A stretch of DNA of 64,000 bases from NCBI RefSeq assembly GCF_035582795.1, contig NC_134372.1:34900316-34964315 (forward strand). The letters run 5' to 3'. Shown piece after piece: positions 50,934 through 63,949 of this stretch. The stretch is from Mycteria americana (lineage: Eukaryota; Chordata; Aves; Ciconiiformes; Ciconiidae). Each line of letters opens with the position of its first letter. Position 1 is the first letter of the stretch. The notes below the pieces were generated by a model. The model had not been told where the DNA came from and ran no database searches. It saw only the letters and a program-made list of their open reading frames with translations. A program made the translations under genes and the position numbers.

Positions 50934-53900
50934 CTGTGAGAAAGAATCATGAAACCTGAGGGAAACTTTGATATAAGCCTTGCTTACGCTCCTACAGGGT
51001 CTCACACAGAAAGCTGTGCGCATTCTGCTTTAATTAGAAAACAAGATTCCTAAAATGTGGTCATTATTTCTATTGGGTTTTTTCCTTTTTTTTTTTTTAA
51101 ACATACATCTATGTAACAACAATCAATAAAGTGAGAGAACACTACATTTGCTAAATGTACAGTTCGAAGACCAAGTGTAATTCTTTTGATAACAACAGGT
51201 ATCTTTACAGCAGAGAGAAATCAACTCTGTAACGGAAGGAAGAAACACAAGCTGCAAGAAGACATGACGCAAGCAGTCTGCTCCCTAGCAGTCAGTCAGT
51301 CGTTCCAGTGCAACGCACCTCACTGCTGGCAGACCAGTACTCTGCTGTAGATAGGGCGTAACAGTTCCTCTTCCCTCCTTCTAATCATAATTTTGCGAGG
51401 ATGAAGGATTTTCACCTTACTCATGAAGGGGAAAATACAGTTAATACTGGTTTACATTAAAAGAGAGATGTCTTCACTAAGGGTAAGCAGGAGTGCTGGG
51501 TGGGATCCTGATGCTATAATCATAGCATCCTAATCAGGACACATGGGTGCAACTTCAGGCTTGGGCAAAGCACCAGAGTCCTGCCTATCTGCATAGTTTC
51601 AAAATTCAACTAAAAGTTGTTGTTTCCTATATTAGGTCTTATTTTTACCTTCTTACTCCTATTACTTTTCTAGTCTACGTAATTAAAATATTTTTTAAAT
51701 TTTCAAATTGCTCATTGAAATAATTTTTTTAAAGGATCATTTGCATTTATTGTCTCGCCAATTTTGCCTTCTGTAATGCTTTGCCATGTGGATACAAAGG
51801 TAAAACAGTAATACAGGAACTCTTTAAAGATCTTCATTCTAATTTTAGTAAAGGCCTGCAAAACTAATGCATCAACAACACAAGCAAAAGGGAATAATCT
51901 CATTATTCATTGCTTGATTCTTATTTGAGTTAAATTAAGTATGCCTAGTATTACTTCAACTGATACAAGTTTGTAAGACTTGCATATTAAAGAAATAATC
52001 TTCGTTTATTACAGTGTATGAGAATAAAACCATAAAAAACCAACTAAGCTGTGAGCAAGATAGTATAAACGTATCAGTTAAACCAGATTGAAAGGTGTAA
52101 TTTTTTTCCTTATTTGGGCTGTTTTACGTAAGGAACCCACTATTACTGCAACTTCAGAACATTCAGAATTCAGAACGTTTTCCTAAGCTCAATCTTTCTT
52201 TATGTTATAGGAAGATAATTCAGAAGCAAATGAAAGTGAACATTTGAACAAACATTACACTCAATAGCTTTTTACTGCTGTCAGCTTGGGGCCTTCCTGA
52301 TATTGCCTATGTTTCTGCATTAATACCAAGAACTACTTAAAAAAGAAAATAAAGAAAATTACCTATATCACCTGTTCATCCAGACTAAGTAACCGTATTC
52401 AAGTGGGAAAGGAATAGAGACATCAAAACATTAACAGCTTTAAATAACCCATCTATACATAACAAAACCAAAAGAATGTTGAACCCCTTTTTGTAATAAA
52501 TAATGGAGACTAGAATGGCAGTAAACATCATAATTTAACACTGAAAGGACCTTCATTTGGCTAGAATGTAAAACATAAAATGTTTTCTTAACAAAAGAAG
52601 AACTCCAGTAGTACTGTAATATTGCCTCTTCCCTTGAAACCTCTTTCTTTAGCTTGAGGCCTCATGTTGTTCTACAGTCTAAAGCAGTCTGAAGTCTACA
52701 GAAACTAAAGCGGCTTCATCTTCTAGTAAGAGCTTTCCATCTTGATCTGTTACAATCAAAACATCAGTTCAGATTCAGCACCAGAGTAACTGAACAAGAG
52801 TAGGTTCATGCAAGTCCAGCTGCTCCAAGCCAGGGTTTGTTTTTTTTTTTTTTTTTTAAAAACCCGCTAATTCTGCAATATTAAAGCTGCTAATAGCAAG
52901 AAACGGCTGTGAAGCAGACTGGACTGTTGCGTTGATTTATAAGAGTGAATCAAATGAAAGTGGTCTTTCACACCATCTGTTTCTGTGTTCTTTTATCTGT
53001 TATCAGTCTATGCCTATGGAGTAGTCTGCTATTCTCCTGTACTATACTTCCACTACATAGACACTTTTTTCCTATATATTGCATGCATCTTGTCCCATTT
53101 TCTTGTTCTCCTCCTCTTCCTTTTTTCCCTCCCCACCCTAGACTTTGTGGATCTGTTTACATGACCCCCAGTCCTACTTTCAATCCCTAATTTTCCTGAA
53201 TCAATGTCTTCCCCTCATCCATTTGTTTCTTTTTACACTACTTTTTTGGACACATGCCTGTTTATAAGTCTAGAGCTTTAAAGCCTTACCATGTGCCACT
53301 AGACCAGTTCAAAAGTTTCTAATTAAACACTACTGAGAATTGACAGCATCACAATAGCAAATATTGAGATCCATGGGATCAACCCTCTTTTCCCAAAAAT
53401 ACAGATAATTGTCCCAGCACTAGCTTCCCCTCCCCACAAAGGATGACAAATACTACTGGGGCTTTTTGTTTGTTTGCTTTTTGGTTTGTACCAGTTTTTT
53501 GCATAAGCCTGCAGATCAAACCTCAGTTCTCATAATGCCCCAAATGCTTTCATTACTTCAGCTCCACAGCTACTCAGCTTTACAGCTATAGTGTAGCCTT
53601 TTCTGGAAGCCCACTAGGAAGACGTTTTGCATCAGGTGATTTAAAGTTTGCATGACACTCTTTTTAAAAGTAAATTTTGATGGGGCAGATGTACCTACCC
53701 ATCATGAGTATAAAGAAAATGTCAGAATTGCCAGATGTCTTGCCAGCTTTTGAAAAATAAATCCTAACAGAGAAGTTGTCATAGATTATATAGGAATTTA
53801 ATTGATAATAATGAAACTTAATGAAGGGCTCATCTTTTTGTCAGGGATACCAAAGAAATGATAGACGATCGAGAGAGACAATATATACTTCTATAGTAAA

Positions 53901-55661
53901 TTTATGGAGTATCTATCTGTTAAACCAAAATTTCAGGTACAGAATTTCAGGACAAATACAGTGAGAGAGAATCCGTTTTGAAATATATTATCAAGAAAAC
54001 TAGTGAACAAAAATGGGCTGAGAAATCAACAAGGCTGAATGTAAACAAGGAGATTTCTTTTCTCTCTGTTTAAGTGTTTCTCAGGTGTTAGGGGCAGTCA
54101 TTATTTGGGATAAGCATTTCTCTGAATAAGCTAGCAAGGTTTTGGTACATCAGTTATCCTCACAAACTTATGGAGCCTGAAATATGGTGTTAGGTTCTCT
54201 ATTTTTGGTTTTACTTTTTTCTGTGTCCTACAGGCTTCTGATCCAGATAATGGCATCAGCCATGTGATCCTGATTTCAGAGGGAGAGACTCACATAACGA
54301 TTTGTTCCACAGCTGGAACTTCAGGATTGATAAACTAAATACGTTCATTATACTTCCCCCAGAGATTCACAATTCGTCACTCTTGTTTGAGACAATTTGT
54401 GTAAATTCAAAGTTAGACAAAAGCTTTATATACCTGATCCATGATCAAACTTCAGGTGGTGAAGTATGAAATATATCAAGTGCACGTCTGTGATTCTGGA
54501 TCAGCTTACTTGTCTGACAGTTTCCTGCAGCTTGTTAAGGCATGTGTATGTACAGTGGGACTATTTTCAAGGTTTTTTCAGAGGAAGGGTCTAGGTGTAT
54601 CAGAGACAGAGGTAAATAGGCACCCAGTAATCATATAGATTTTTATTAGGACTTTTGACAAGTTTACCTACAATTGCCCATCAACGCATTTATCATTCAG
54701 AGCAACATTTGTCACAGTCTCTTACATTTAAATGTATTTCCAGGACAAACAGCAGTGGATAGCTTGAAGCACATATTCAGTGTAGCCAAAGTCCTATATA
54801 TGAAGTACTAAAAATGACTGAACAGAAAAGAGGCCATGGTAGCACTAAAAGAATGCTGAAATGCACCAGTATGGCCTGTAGATGCCATTCATCTTTGACT
54901 GCTGGCTTCACATGGCATTGACAGCTACCTGAACAGATGCAGCTAAGCTGGCATCATCAGTGAGGCTCAGTACAGATAAGGGCTAAAAGGCCCAGCCTTC
55001 CAAGTGAAAGGATATGGTAGTCTGCTAGCAGACTACTTGCCTGTGTAGGAAAAGGAAAACTTGAAGCCTTCACAGAGGATAAAGGGGATTTTGAAGATGT
55101 CCTTCAGGCCAGTAATTTTTGACCATAGATTTTTAAATATGCTCAGTTAAAGGGGTAAACCAAAAAGGGTTTAAACACCAAACCTCCTGAATATTACACC
55201 AAACCTCCTGAAAGTCAACTCAAGGGACTTCTAAAAAACTAGGTACAGAAGACTGTATAATGCCTGTTATAGGGGCTACGCTATGAAATTACAAGATGGT
55301 TTATGCCTACTGCCTTAATCCATTTCTTTGACTATTGCTCATTTACTTGTTTTTCTACCAAGTTTCGCTTAGTCTACTGTGCTATTAATATTATTAAAAT
55401 GTTATTATTCATTCTTTATTCTTTGAAGGTGGCTCAGGTAATAAGCCTAATCAGATAATATAGAACATCTGTGCTTCAGTGTTTCACTGAAAGCTCTAAC
55501 CAGGCATGTATAACTGACCAGTGTCAGCACATCTTGCCACTGAATAACACAAAAAGGTAGATAACAAGCTTAAGGAGAAACAAGTCTAATAGCTTGATAT
55601 AAATTATTTTTGTTACAAAAGAAATGTATAGATAAATATTTTTAAATGCAGAATTCCTTAC
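50934..55661 (-). other. PHKB intron 17 (4.7 kb)
   Basis: No additional exon is recognised. It holds T-rich tracts (a T run near 52841-52857 and pyrimidine-rich DNA at 52980-53250) and a 2-copy direct repeat of about 20 bp at 55172-55212 containing CACCAAACCTCCTGAA. The remaining open frames look like chance. Confidence 0.8.
55172..55212. repeat. Two-copy direct repeat (CCAAACCTCCTGAA)
   Basis: Two nearly adjacent copies of a unit containing CCAAACCTCCTGAA in PHKB intron 17. This is likely a simple slippage duplication. Confidence 0.6.
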
Positions 55662-55755
55662 TTTGACAAGTTCTTTTTGAGCCCATATCTGAATTGGTTC
55701 CACCTGCTGGGGGGTCTGAGTTTGGATTCCATATGTGTTCAGAAAAACTTGTAGG
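55662..55755 (-). CDS. PHKB: PHKB exon 17
   Basis: A 94-nt exon beginning (R)[15 protein letters not shown] and ending QKELVK, near-identical to human residues 505-536. The acceptor is CATTCGTAG and the donor AAA|GTAAGG. It ends in phase 0. Intron 16 before it is only 191 nt (55756-55946). Confidence 0.95.
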
Positions 55756-55946
55756 CTACGAATGAAATAATGACAAATTTAATGACAAATGACAGAAAAG
55801 TCTTAGTTTTAACAATTATCTTGGCAGCAGATACACGAGTAGCAGTATCATATGCGACACTTCCTTGAATACCTTAGGCAAAGTTAAGATGTCTACTGTT
55901 CAACACTTCCTTAATATATACATTCTTAATAAAAGTAAATACATAC

Positions 55947-56002
55947 CGCTGACTTTCTGCTATCAGGGCCACATGTACTACCAAATCATTTTCTAAAGGG
56001 CC
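55947..56002 (-). CDS. PHKB: PHKB exon 16
   Basis: A 56-nt exon encoding GPLENDLVVHVALIAESQ plus two bases of an Arg codon, equal to human residues 487-505. The acceptor is TTTTCTAG and the donor AGCG|GTATGT. It continues in frame from exon 15, and its two leftover bases are completed by the first base of exon 17. Confidence 0.95.
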
Positions 56003-58758
56003 CTAGAAAATGATGAAAAAATATTTATTAGCATTGCTTACTAAATATTTTTTTAGATATAGCATGAATAGGGAATCTGTCTATTTAAACAATTCATGAG
56101 TATGACAGACATCACTGTCTGCATTGATTTTTCTTACCGTGTGAACAAATTGAAAGAACAACACAGGACTAAAACTTGTCAATCCCAAAACTATGGGAAG
56201 ACTGTCCTATCAGTAATATTTTGCAAGATGCATTCTGGAGAATTAATAATAAATAGGATTCTGGTAATAATTTCCACTGTTTGGTTTAGGGTTTGTTTGG
56301 TTTTAATTAAAAAAAACACATAGGAAAAACATTTTGCTTCATACAAAAATTTAGAATTTATACAATTGATGTATTTCCTTTAAGCCTGATATGACATAAT
56401 GTTTTGATACAGAATTTTGCAAAGAGTTAAATAACTCAACTATTTGGATAACCAAAAATACTAATGTTAAAATGTTGAACTGATGATTTCAACCCTTTAC
56501 TCTGAAATATTTTGATCAGACAGCTACTCTTCACAGTTATATGATTCTATGTATCACATCTTACAGGAGATAACAGCATTTCCTTGCATTGTTTATAACA
56601 AAGATACTTCATGTTTGAAATAAATACTAGTATTTTGCATCAGGAAACCATGCAAATAGGAATGAATTCAACATGTTGGATGAAATCATTGACTCGACTC
56701 CCTGGGTCTTGAAATGGCAATTCACCTTTCTTTTCACTGGCAGCATGCATTACTAGCTAAAAAATGAGATGTCCGAGTTATTCCTTGTTCATTTCTTCTC
56801 TGGCATTCAATGACTGTAAAATCGAAAGAACTAAGAGCAGCGCACATTTTCATTCCTAAAATGCTTTTTGTCTACTTTTGTCTAGAAACGACCAGAACAT
56901 GAACGAGAAAAGTTAATTGATTATATAAAAATACAGCATTTTCTGTGAAGATAGACGGATAGACATATTGATTTAGAACAAAAAGTTCAGAGTGAACACT
57001 TGCTTGTTCAGGCATCTGTGAGCCTCAATATCAAGTTAGATCTTATGGATTTACAAAAGAAATTCTTGATAACATTTTCCCAAAAGTCTATCAGCATTAC
57101 ATTTCCGCTAAGAATTTTGGAGTTTTTGCCACGAGGTAAGTTTGTGATCAAAGTACGTGCACAAAGAGACCAGATTAAGAAGTCAGAAGTTCAAGTGACA
57201 TTAAAAGATTTTCCTCCTCCAAGTAAGTTGATCATGCTGTCAATTGCATTTATACAAACAGTAAGAAAACTCAAGCCACTTCTCTACCATCATCAGTACA
57301 TTACGTTTATAAAACAAAAAGCAAAAGACCCCCCAGAAAACAAGAGATCCCCCTCCAAGACTGTATTGATGTATAGACAGCTTGTGATCTAACTTGGGAA
57401 GTGGTCTTCAAGTTAAGGCTCAACTTTATTACTGTATTAGTGACGAACTCAGTGGGACTGTGTAACCATAGACTGTAAGCTGTACATAAATCTGTGTGTT
57501 CTGCATCTCCACTGAGCTACATCCTTCTCCGATACCAGTACTAATGCCTCTCATACACAGCCGTACCCAATGACGTGACTCATTTATAGCAGCCAGTAAG
57601 TGGTGGTTCTAAGATGGGCCATAACAAAGCAAATGCATCTGCAGCACAACTGGCACAACACAAGATCTGTGTGAAAAAACACTAGACTTCGAAAACGTAT
57701 TGTGGAAAAAAGTAACTGTAATTGCTGTACAACTACAGGATTGCTGTAACATGAAACAGAAAGTTATGTTCATTGTCATTTAACGTGTCAAGGCCCGGAG
57801 GATCACAAGTAGTGGTCTAGAAAAAACACAGATCAAAATAAAAGATACAAAACTCATGAAAAAGTATGTCATTCTTTTCAGTAATGATCATGATATATAG
57901 CATTTGCTACATATTTAAAAAAAAAAGATGTGGAAAAGCATTAAACTCCTAAATATTCCACTAAATAAATCCTGCTGCTGTTAAAAGTTCCACTTTAATG
58001 CGTTTGATTTCACATTTGTCTAATAACACAAGCTAAGATGTTGTTCACACAACATCAATCACCGTCTCCCCAAGACACTGCAACAGACCCCCCTCCCCTG
58101 GTTCACCCTTCTGCCTCGCAGTTTCACATCGGATAGTGGGCAGAAGGATCTGTTTCAACTGTATTCTGCATGCTGTGCAAATGATAAAGATACCCCAGTG
58201 TTTCAGAAGACCAAGATAAAAGACAGATTAGTTGTTCTTCCTCTCAAAAAAAGAAAAAAAAAAAATCATAGTTTTTAACAGAGTTGTAAACTGTTGGAGG
58301 CAGGATAAAGGGAAAAATCCCTGACTCTGTTCCTGGCATGAGCAGAGAAAGCAGCTCAGTATTAGTCTTTTGCTGCCCTCTCACCGGACAGATGCTATCA
58401 CTATATGCCTTTCTGCACACATTCCCAGGAAATCTCAGAACTTCAGAACTCTGAAAAAAATCCATTCATTTTGAACATGTGAGAAAGTGGGCACGATACT
58501 CAAGAACACCGATTAAAATGGTACCTACTGGGCTTTCCAAGTACACGGGGCGAGATGAGGAAAACAGAAATAGCATGCAACAGAAGAAATTGTACTTAAC
58601 CCAAATAATCCACTTTGCTGCTACGAAACTACAACTGAATCGTTACAAAACACGTCTGCTTCTGGAAGCATCTAAATACTGCTGAACAGTTTATGGTCAA
58701 TGCTACTAACACACCAGACTTTTTAAATGAAATACAATATGGACACACACGTGCCTTA

Positions 58759-58791
58759 AATTCTAAAATAACATTTAACTATTTTAGAATT
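58759..58791. repeat. Perfect inverted repeat, 12-bp arms and 9-nt loop
   Basis: Arm AATTCTAAAATA at 58759-58770, a 9-nt spacer, then the exact reverse complement at 58780-58791. It is very AT-rich, so hairpin stability would be modest. It lies in PHKB intron 15. Confidence 0.8.
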
Positions 58792-59317
58792 GTGTTAACT
58801 GTGGTAGACAACTGTATTAAGAGAAATGAAAGCAAGAATATGCTTATAATTAACATTACAAAACAAATCATCCAATACGATACATCTCTCAAAACCATTA
58901 AAATTAGACATGCTCTAACCCTAAACAGAATTTAGGTAGCTGAAAAATCTTAATATAGCTCAGTCTACCTACACTTAGTAATTTTAGTTCCTTCTTTACA
59001 TGTTACCTACTTCCCTGAAAATAAAAAAAAGCAGTCTATCATTTTGACTATTCTCTTCCCAACATCATCAATGGGCATTAACCTTAATTTCCAGTACCTT
59101 AAATGAAGTCCTCACAAATGATTACTTAGTTTACAAAGCAAAACATTAAAAGAATATAGTCATCATGTGCAGAGAATTTATTTAAATGCAACCCTATACA
59201 TATATTTCAAGTTAACTCAGAAGATAAATTAGTCTTACTTTGACAATTTAGTAAGATTATAATTTTTTGTTAAATACGAAATTAAATATAAGACAGCAAT
59301 AAATCAGTTTTCATATG

Positions 59318-59350
59318 CTCCAGTAAAATACAAAGCAAATGCTCCAGTAA
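59318..59350. repeat. Short tandem duplication (ATGCTCCAGTAAAATAC)
   Basis: Two copies of a 17-bp unit separated by a few A-rich bases within PHKB intron 15. This is probably local replication slippage. Confidence 0.6.
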
Positions 59351-59894
59351 AATACCAAACAAAACCAGAAAATCCCCACACCACCTTGTTTCTCAAATGT
59401 TATTGTTACTATACAGGCCCTCTTACATACTAAATTCTCCCAAAACAGAATGCAACAACCAAAACTTGTGTTATAATATAATCTCTCCTGGATACAGAGA
59501 CAGTAAAAAGGAATAATAAAATAAGCTCTTCTGAGGAATCCAGTTCTAAAGAGTTATCCCCACTGAAACAAAATGCCCTGCATTATCTTCTTCCAATAAA
59601 GTCAACGGAGCATGGATGATTCCATTTTCTTTTTAACTCACAAATGGGATTTAACCTGAAACACGACTGACCATTTAGCATTACAAAGCAAATTATTTGT
59701 GCAAAGGAGAATCTCTCTGACTGCTGTTAGACTTCTTTGTGTTTTGGAACACAGACTAAAACTAGCAAAGAGAATCCTGCACCAGGGCCACACTGGCATT
59801 TCCCCAGGAGGGAACATAGAGACCTCTTCCTGAAAGTGAAAAATAAGGGGTTTGGGGCATTAACTTAGGAGAGAAAACATTTCCTTATAACTAT

Positions 59895-60489
59895 TGTGCT
59901 GGTTTTGGCTGGGGTAGAGGTAATTTTCTTCCTAGTAGCTGGTATGGGGCTATGTTATGGAGTTGTGCTGAAAACAGTGTTGATAACACAGGGATGTTTT
60001 CGTTCCTGCTGAGCAGTGCTTGCACACAGTCAAGGCCTTTTCTGCTCCTCACCCCACCCCACCAGCGAGTGGGCTGGGGGAGCACAAGAAGCTGGGAGGG
60101 GACACGGCCGGGACAGCTGACCCCAACTGCCCAAAGGGATATTCCAGACCATATGGCGTCATGTTCAGCATAGAAAGCTGGGGGAAGAAGAAGGAAGGGG
60201 GGGACATTCAGAGTGATGGTGTTTGTCTTCCCAAGTAACCATTCCGCGTGCTGGAGCCCTGCTTTCCTGGAGATGGCTGAACTCCTGCCTGCCCATGGGA
60301 AGGAGTGAATGAATTCCTTGTTTTGCTTTGCTTGTGTGCGCGGCTTTTGCTTTCCCTATTAAACTGTCTTTATCTCAACCCACGAGTGTTCTCACTTTTA
60401 CTCTTCCAATTCTCTCCCCCATCCCACCGGGGGGGAGTGAGCGAGCGGCTGCGTGGGGCTTAGTTGCTGGCTGGGGTCAAACCATGACA
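59895..60489 (+). mobile_element. Solo endogenous retrovirus LTR (avian ERVL-like)
   Basis: A 595-bp element starts TGTGCTGG and ends ATGACA, giving TG...CA termini. It is flanked on both sides by the 5-bp direct repeat ACTAT (59890-59894 and 60490-60494), a target-site duplication. A five-base duplication fits the ERVL class better than ERVK (six). The base composition is clearly more GC-rich than the surrounding intron. Inside are an ATTAAA poly(A)-type signal near 60358 followed by T-rich sequence, and a likely degraded TATA position near 60166 (CATAGAAAGC). No gag, pol or env is attached, so this is a recombined solo LTR. It resembles, from memory, LTRs common in songbirds and other Neoaves. 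Orientation is opposite to PHKB. Confidence 0.85.
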
Positions 60490-62394
60490 ACTATAAACAG
60501 ACAAAATTAATATTTTAGTATTACGGTCCATTAAGTTTTCACTATACTGCTCATTTGATTCCACAGTTTTCTACAACAAATGAGATTGTCCTCTTTTATC
60601 AGATTTTCTAGGTTGAGCGATGCGTTCACAGCTGTAGTTATATATAGTTATATATATATAGTTTTCACAGCAATTTTGCCCTTGTAGGTCTATATTACCT
60701 TACTTTCCTTGAGCTAATTCTAGAATATTCTTCACTGGTGCTTTAAAACTATAAAACGAAGGTTGGAATATTTTAAATACTTCTCACTACTTCCCTAAAT
60801 CTACACAATTATGTGGCCAGCAGACATATTTTTGTAGTGGCATCAAAGCCAAAAAACCCTAAATTAATCACATTTTTCAATGGCAATTGTTTATAGAAAT
60901 GATAGTCAATGCAATCAAAATATCAAAATATTCCTACATGGCAAATGCATTTCTCTAAGAAATATTTCCTCAGCACATGGCTTCAAATAAAAAAATCTAA
61001 AAAGCCTTTTTTTGGTACATCACCTTCCAAAACACTGTACCTCAACAAAATTTATATACACAAGCATCTGAAATTTTTACATATCCTTGTTTATTCCTTA
61101 CAGCAATGAAATTTAATAAAAGTGGAAATACTTTTCTTTTCAATTCAATTGAGTAATTCTTTAGCTATATGGAAAAGAGAAGACATCATTAAAGAGAAGA
61201 AACTGCTTTTGATTTCCAAGACATAATTAAGATGTGTGGTGTTCTCATTTCGTATTTTATTTTTAGTTATTTTCCTAGCACTTTAAGGCAAATAGTAAAT
61301 ACTGGTTTTGCATAAATCAGCTCCATTAGATAAAAAGACATAATCAAATATTCAGACAAGCAGTTTAAGCAAATTTAAAATGTGGATTAAAAAAAGTCAA
61401 GGTCAAGACTCTCAGCTGGAACTTGAAGTTTGCTGACTTTAACTGCAAGACCTTCGCTGATAAAGCACCCCTCGCTCACCTTGATACATCTATGTGTCTG
61501 CCTTCCATTTTCTAACCTTCTCTTAATGATGACCAATTTGAACTAACATCTGTATCAACAAATATTTTGCCCTGATACTAATGTAATAGTAAAACCACAC
61601 AAAATACAGCAGCACTTGTTTCAGTACAAACAATCCCAATGAAATTCCACAATCACCTACCTGGTTAGTGCTGCAGGGACACTAACCATTCTGGTCATAA
61701 TTTCTACATTGCTGCTCAGAGGCTACAATGACAAAGGCCTGATGCCACAGTCGTCTAGAATTCCCACTAGTTCAGAAGTGCATCTTTTTCCTCTAGCCCA
61801 CATTGAGAAGCACGTGCAGTATCTTGGATAGTTTTATCATTTACATATCAAAGAAAAGCATGCACAGTCATCTATAGCAAAGAAGTACCATCACTGGGAA
61901 GAACAGCGGTATAAACAGACTTAGGCAATCCCAGAGCTTCTTTCTTTCTTCATTTATTTACCGTTCCACCTATATGCCACTGCCCAACAGACAATCCATC
62001 TCACAGCCTCTTGCATACAAAGGATACACACAACTACAGGAACTGCTGAACATATTGATCAAAGTCAGATTTCTATAAAGATTTTTAGGTTTAAGAAAAA
62101 AAAGTAATCTTATCCTCTCTTGATTTCTAGCTTTCAAGTATAACATCAGTCTTGTTCATCAGAATACGCTCAAGGATCACCCTGGGAAGGGCTTCTCTTT
62201 CACTTATCCTGACAACAACAAAAACATTACTGATCCCGAATATGGAAAATTTTTGCCGAAGTTTTAGCAAATTTAAGCAGCTAAGATTAACAAGCATCAG
62301 CTCCACCAAGTTGTCCAAGAAGAGCACAATTGCTCTGTCAGGTAATTCTAGCGCAGACAACTGTTGAGCGCTGAAAGAACACAAGGACTGTATA

Positions 62395-62435
62395 AGCACT
62401 TGAGAATGACAAACCATCTAGTCTGATCTCCCTTT
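62395..62435. mobile_element. Possible ancient CR1-type LINE scrap
   Basis: The stretch containing ACCATCTAGTCTGATCTCCC resembles, from memory, part of the 3' region of old sauropsid CR1 LINEs. No 3' terminal octamer repeats or reverse transcriptase frame are visible, so the call rests on a short match. Confidence 0.3.
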
Positions 62436-63949
62436 TAACAGTGACAAAGCTTTTTCTTTTGCATCATTTACAGACAAAGCAAAATATCAAAATGTAGCTG
62501 TTTAAGTTATTTTCAATTCTTTCAATGCTCTTGAGCTTTTAGAGTCCCCATTATATTGCTGAATTTTACTGGATAACTGCGTTTTACTAAGTTCTTCATT
62601 GAGCCACAAAGCGACCACCAAGGAGTAAGTTATGAGAAAACAAATTATTACTGCATAATTTATTATCTCTTTTGGGAAGCTCTCAGGGCAGAGGCTATTT
62701 CTCTCTGAAGATCTGGAAATTCCCTATCATATAATGGGTACCTCAAAAAAAAGTAAAAATGCTTTTCTACTAAAACACTTGCTGATGAGTCACGCAGTGT
62801 CTTTAGAACAAACCATCATCATCTTCAAAGCATTCATCTGTGGCATATTAAAAGTTATTTGTTTCAAGAATCAAAGAAAAATAAAAAACTCGATGGGCTG
62901 CATGCAACACTGACTCGATACAGGCTTCTTCTAATGGCACTCCTAAAAGGGCAGCTGATATCGGCAGCTCACAATTTCTGTAGCATTCATAATCCCATGA
63001 TGTAAAAGCAATCAAAGAAACTGGGAACAAATGAAGTCACTGAGCTTTCATTATCTCATATTAACATGGCAGAAGTGCTGCACTGTGAACAATGCAAGTC
63101 TCATTATGAATGAGATAATAAACACCCAGGCACTTGGATTACCTTGGTAACAGGAAATAGTAGGAAACAGAGGTTTTAAGCAGCATTTGGATAGAACAAG
63201 AAAAACATTGTTCACTTCTGATCTTGGAATAAATCTTAAGATAAATGCTTCATATTTTATGCTTCAATAACAAATTCACGATGCTGAACAAGGAACTTTC
63301 CAAATATATATTCCTTATACCAAGAAATAAAAAGGCTGAAAAACATCTCTTAGCTACACATTTCCATACATACAGTTCTTACCTCTTTAATAAAAGAAGT
63401 CCCCTACATATAGACCATGTTTCTGTCTTGTTATCCTATCTACTGCAGATTTGAATTACAGCGTTTCAAGCATACGCCATCCCTGGGCACTCATTCCTGC
63501 TGTGCATTTAAGCCAAATACAGGAGCACACGTATATACCATGCACGCCAAAAAAGAACCTCATCCTTGTAGCTTTTAGGAGCTCTAAATACAAAAAATAT
63601 TAATACATTGAAGTGGTAATTAATTTGAAGGAATAAAAAAAGCAGGCTAATTCTTCCTTCCTGACATATCTTATAACTCAAAGAAACATACCTATCTATT
63701 AGCAGCTATTTAAACTTTCATTTTATGTATCTTTTTGATTGCACCACTTAATTTGAAGGCAAACACGCACCACTTCCCCCAAACTGCAGATGTTTAATCT
63801 TCCTTTTAAAAGCAATCCTCCATCAACTAAGAAAACGTACATACATTTAATATTTTCCTAGGTCTTGAATTGTAATATTAGAAGACCGTATATAACACAC
63901 AGATGACAATTTTTCAGTAAAAATATTTTAATACTAAGCTTATGCTTAC

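Larger units (their letters stand above)
56003..63949 (-). other. PHKB intron 15 (7.9 kb)
   Basis: The largest intron in the window. It contains a solo LTR at 59895-60489 inserted antisense to PHKB, a perfect 12-bp inverted repeat at 58759-58791, a short direct duplication around 59318-59350, an AT-rich stretch at 60636-60662, and a possible old CR1 fragment near 62395-62435. Open frames at 57000-57392 (+) and 62127-62417 (-) have no recognisable product. Confidence 0.85.

Noticed and set aside
52945..53190. 81-codon plus-strand frame rich in hydrophobic residues, resembling membrane segments
   Set aside because: It comes from a pyrimidine-rich intronic stretch of PHKB; Leu, Phe, Ser and Pro codons are a by-product of T/C composition.
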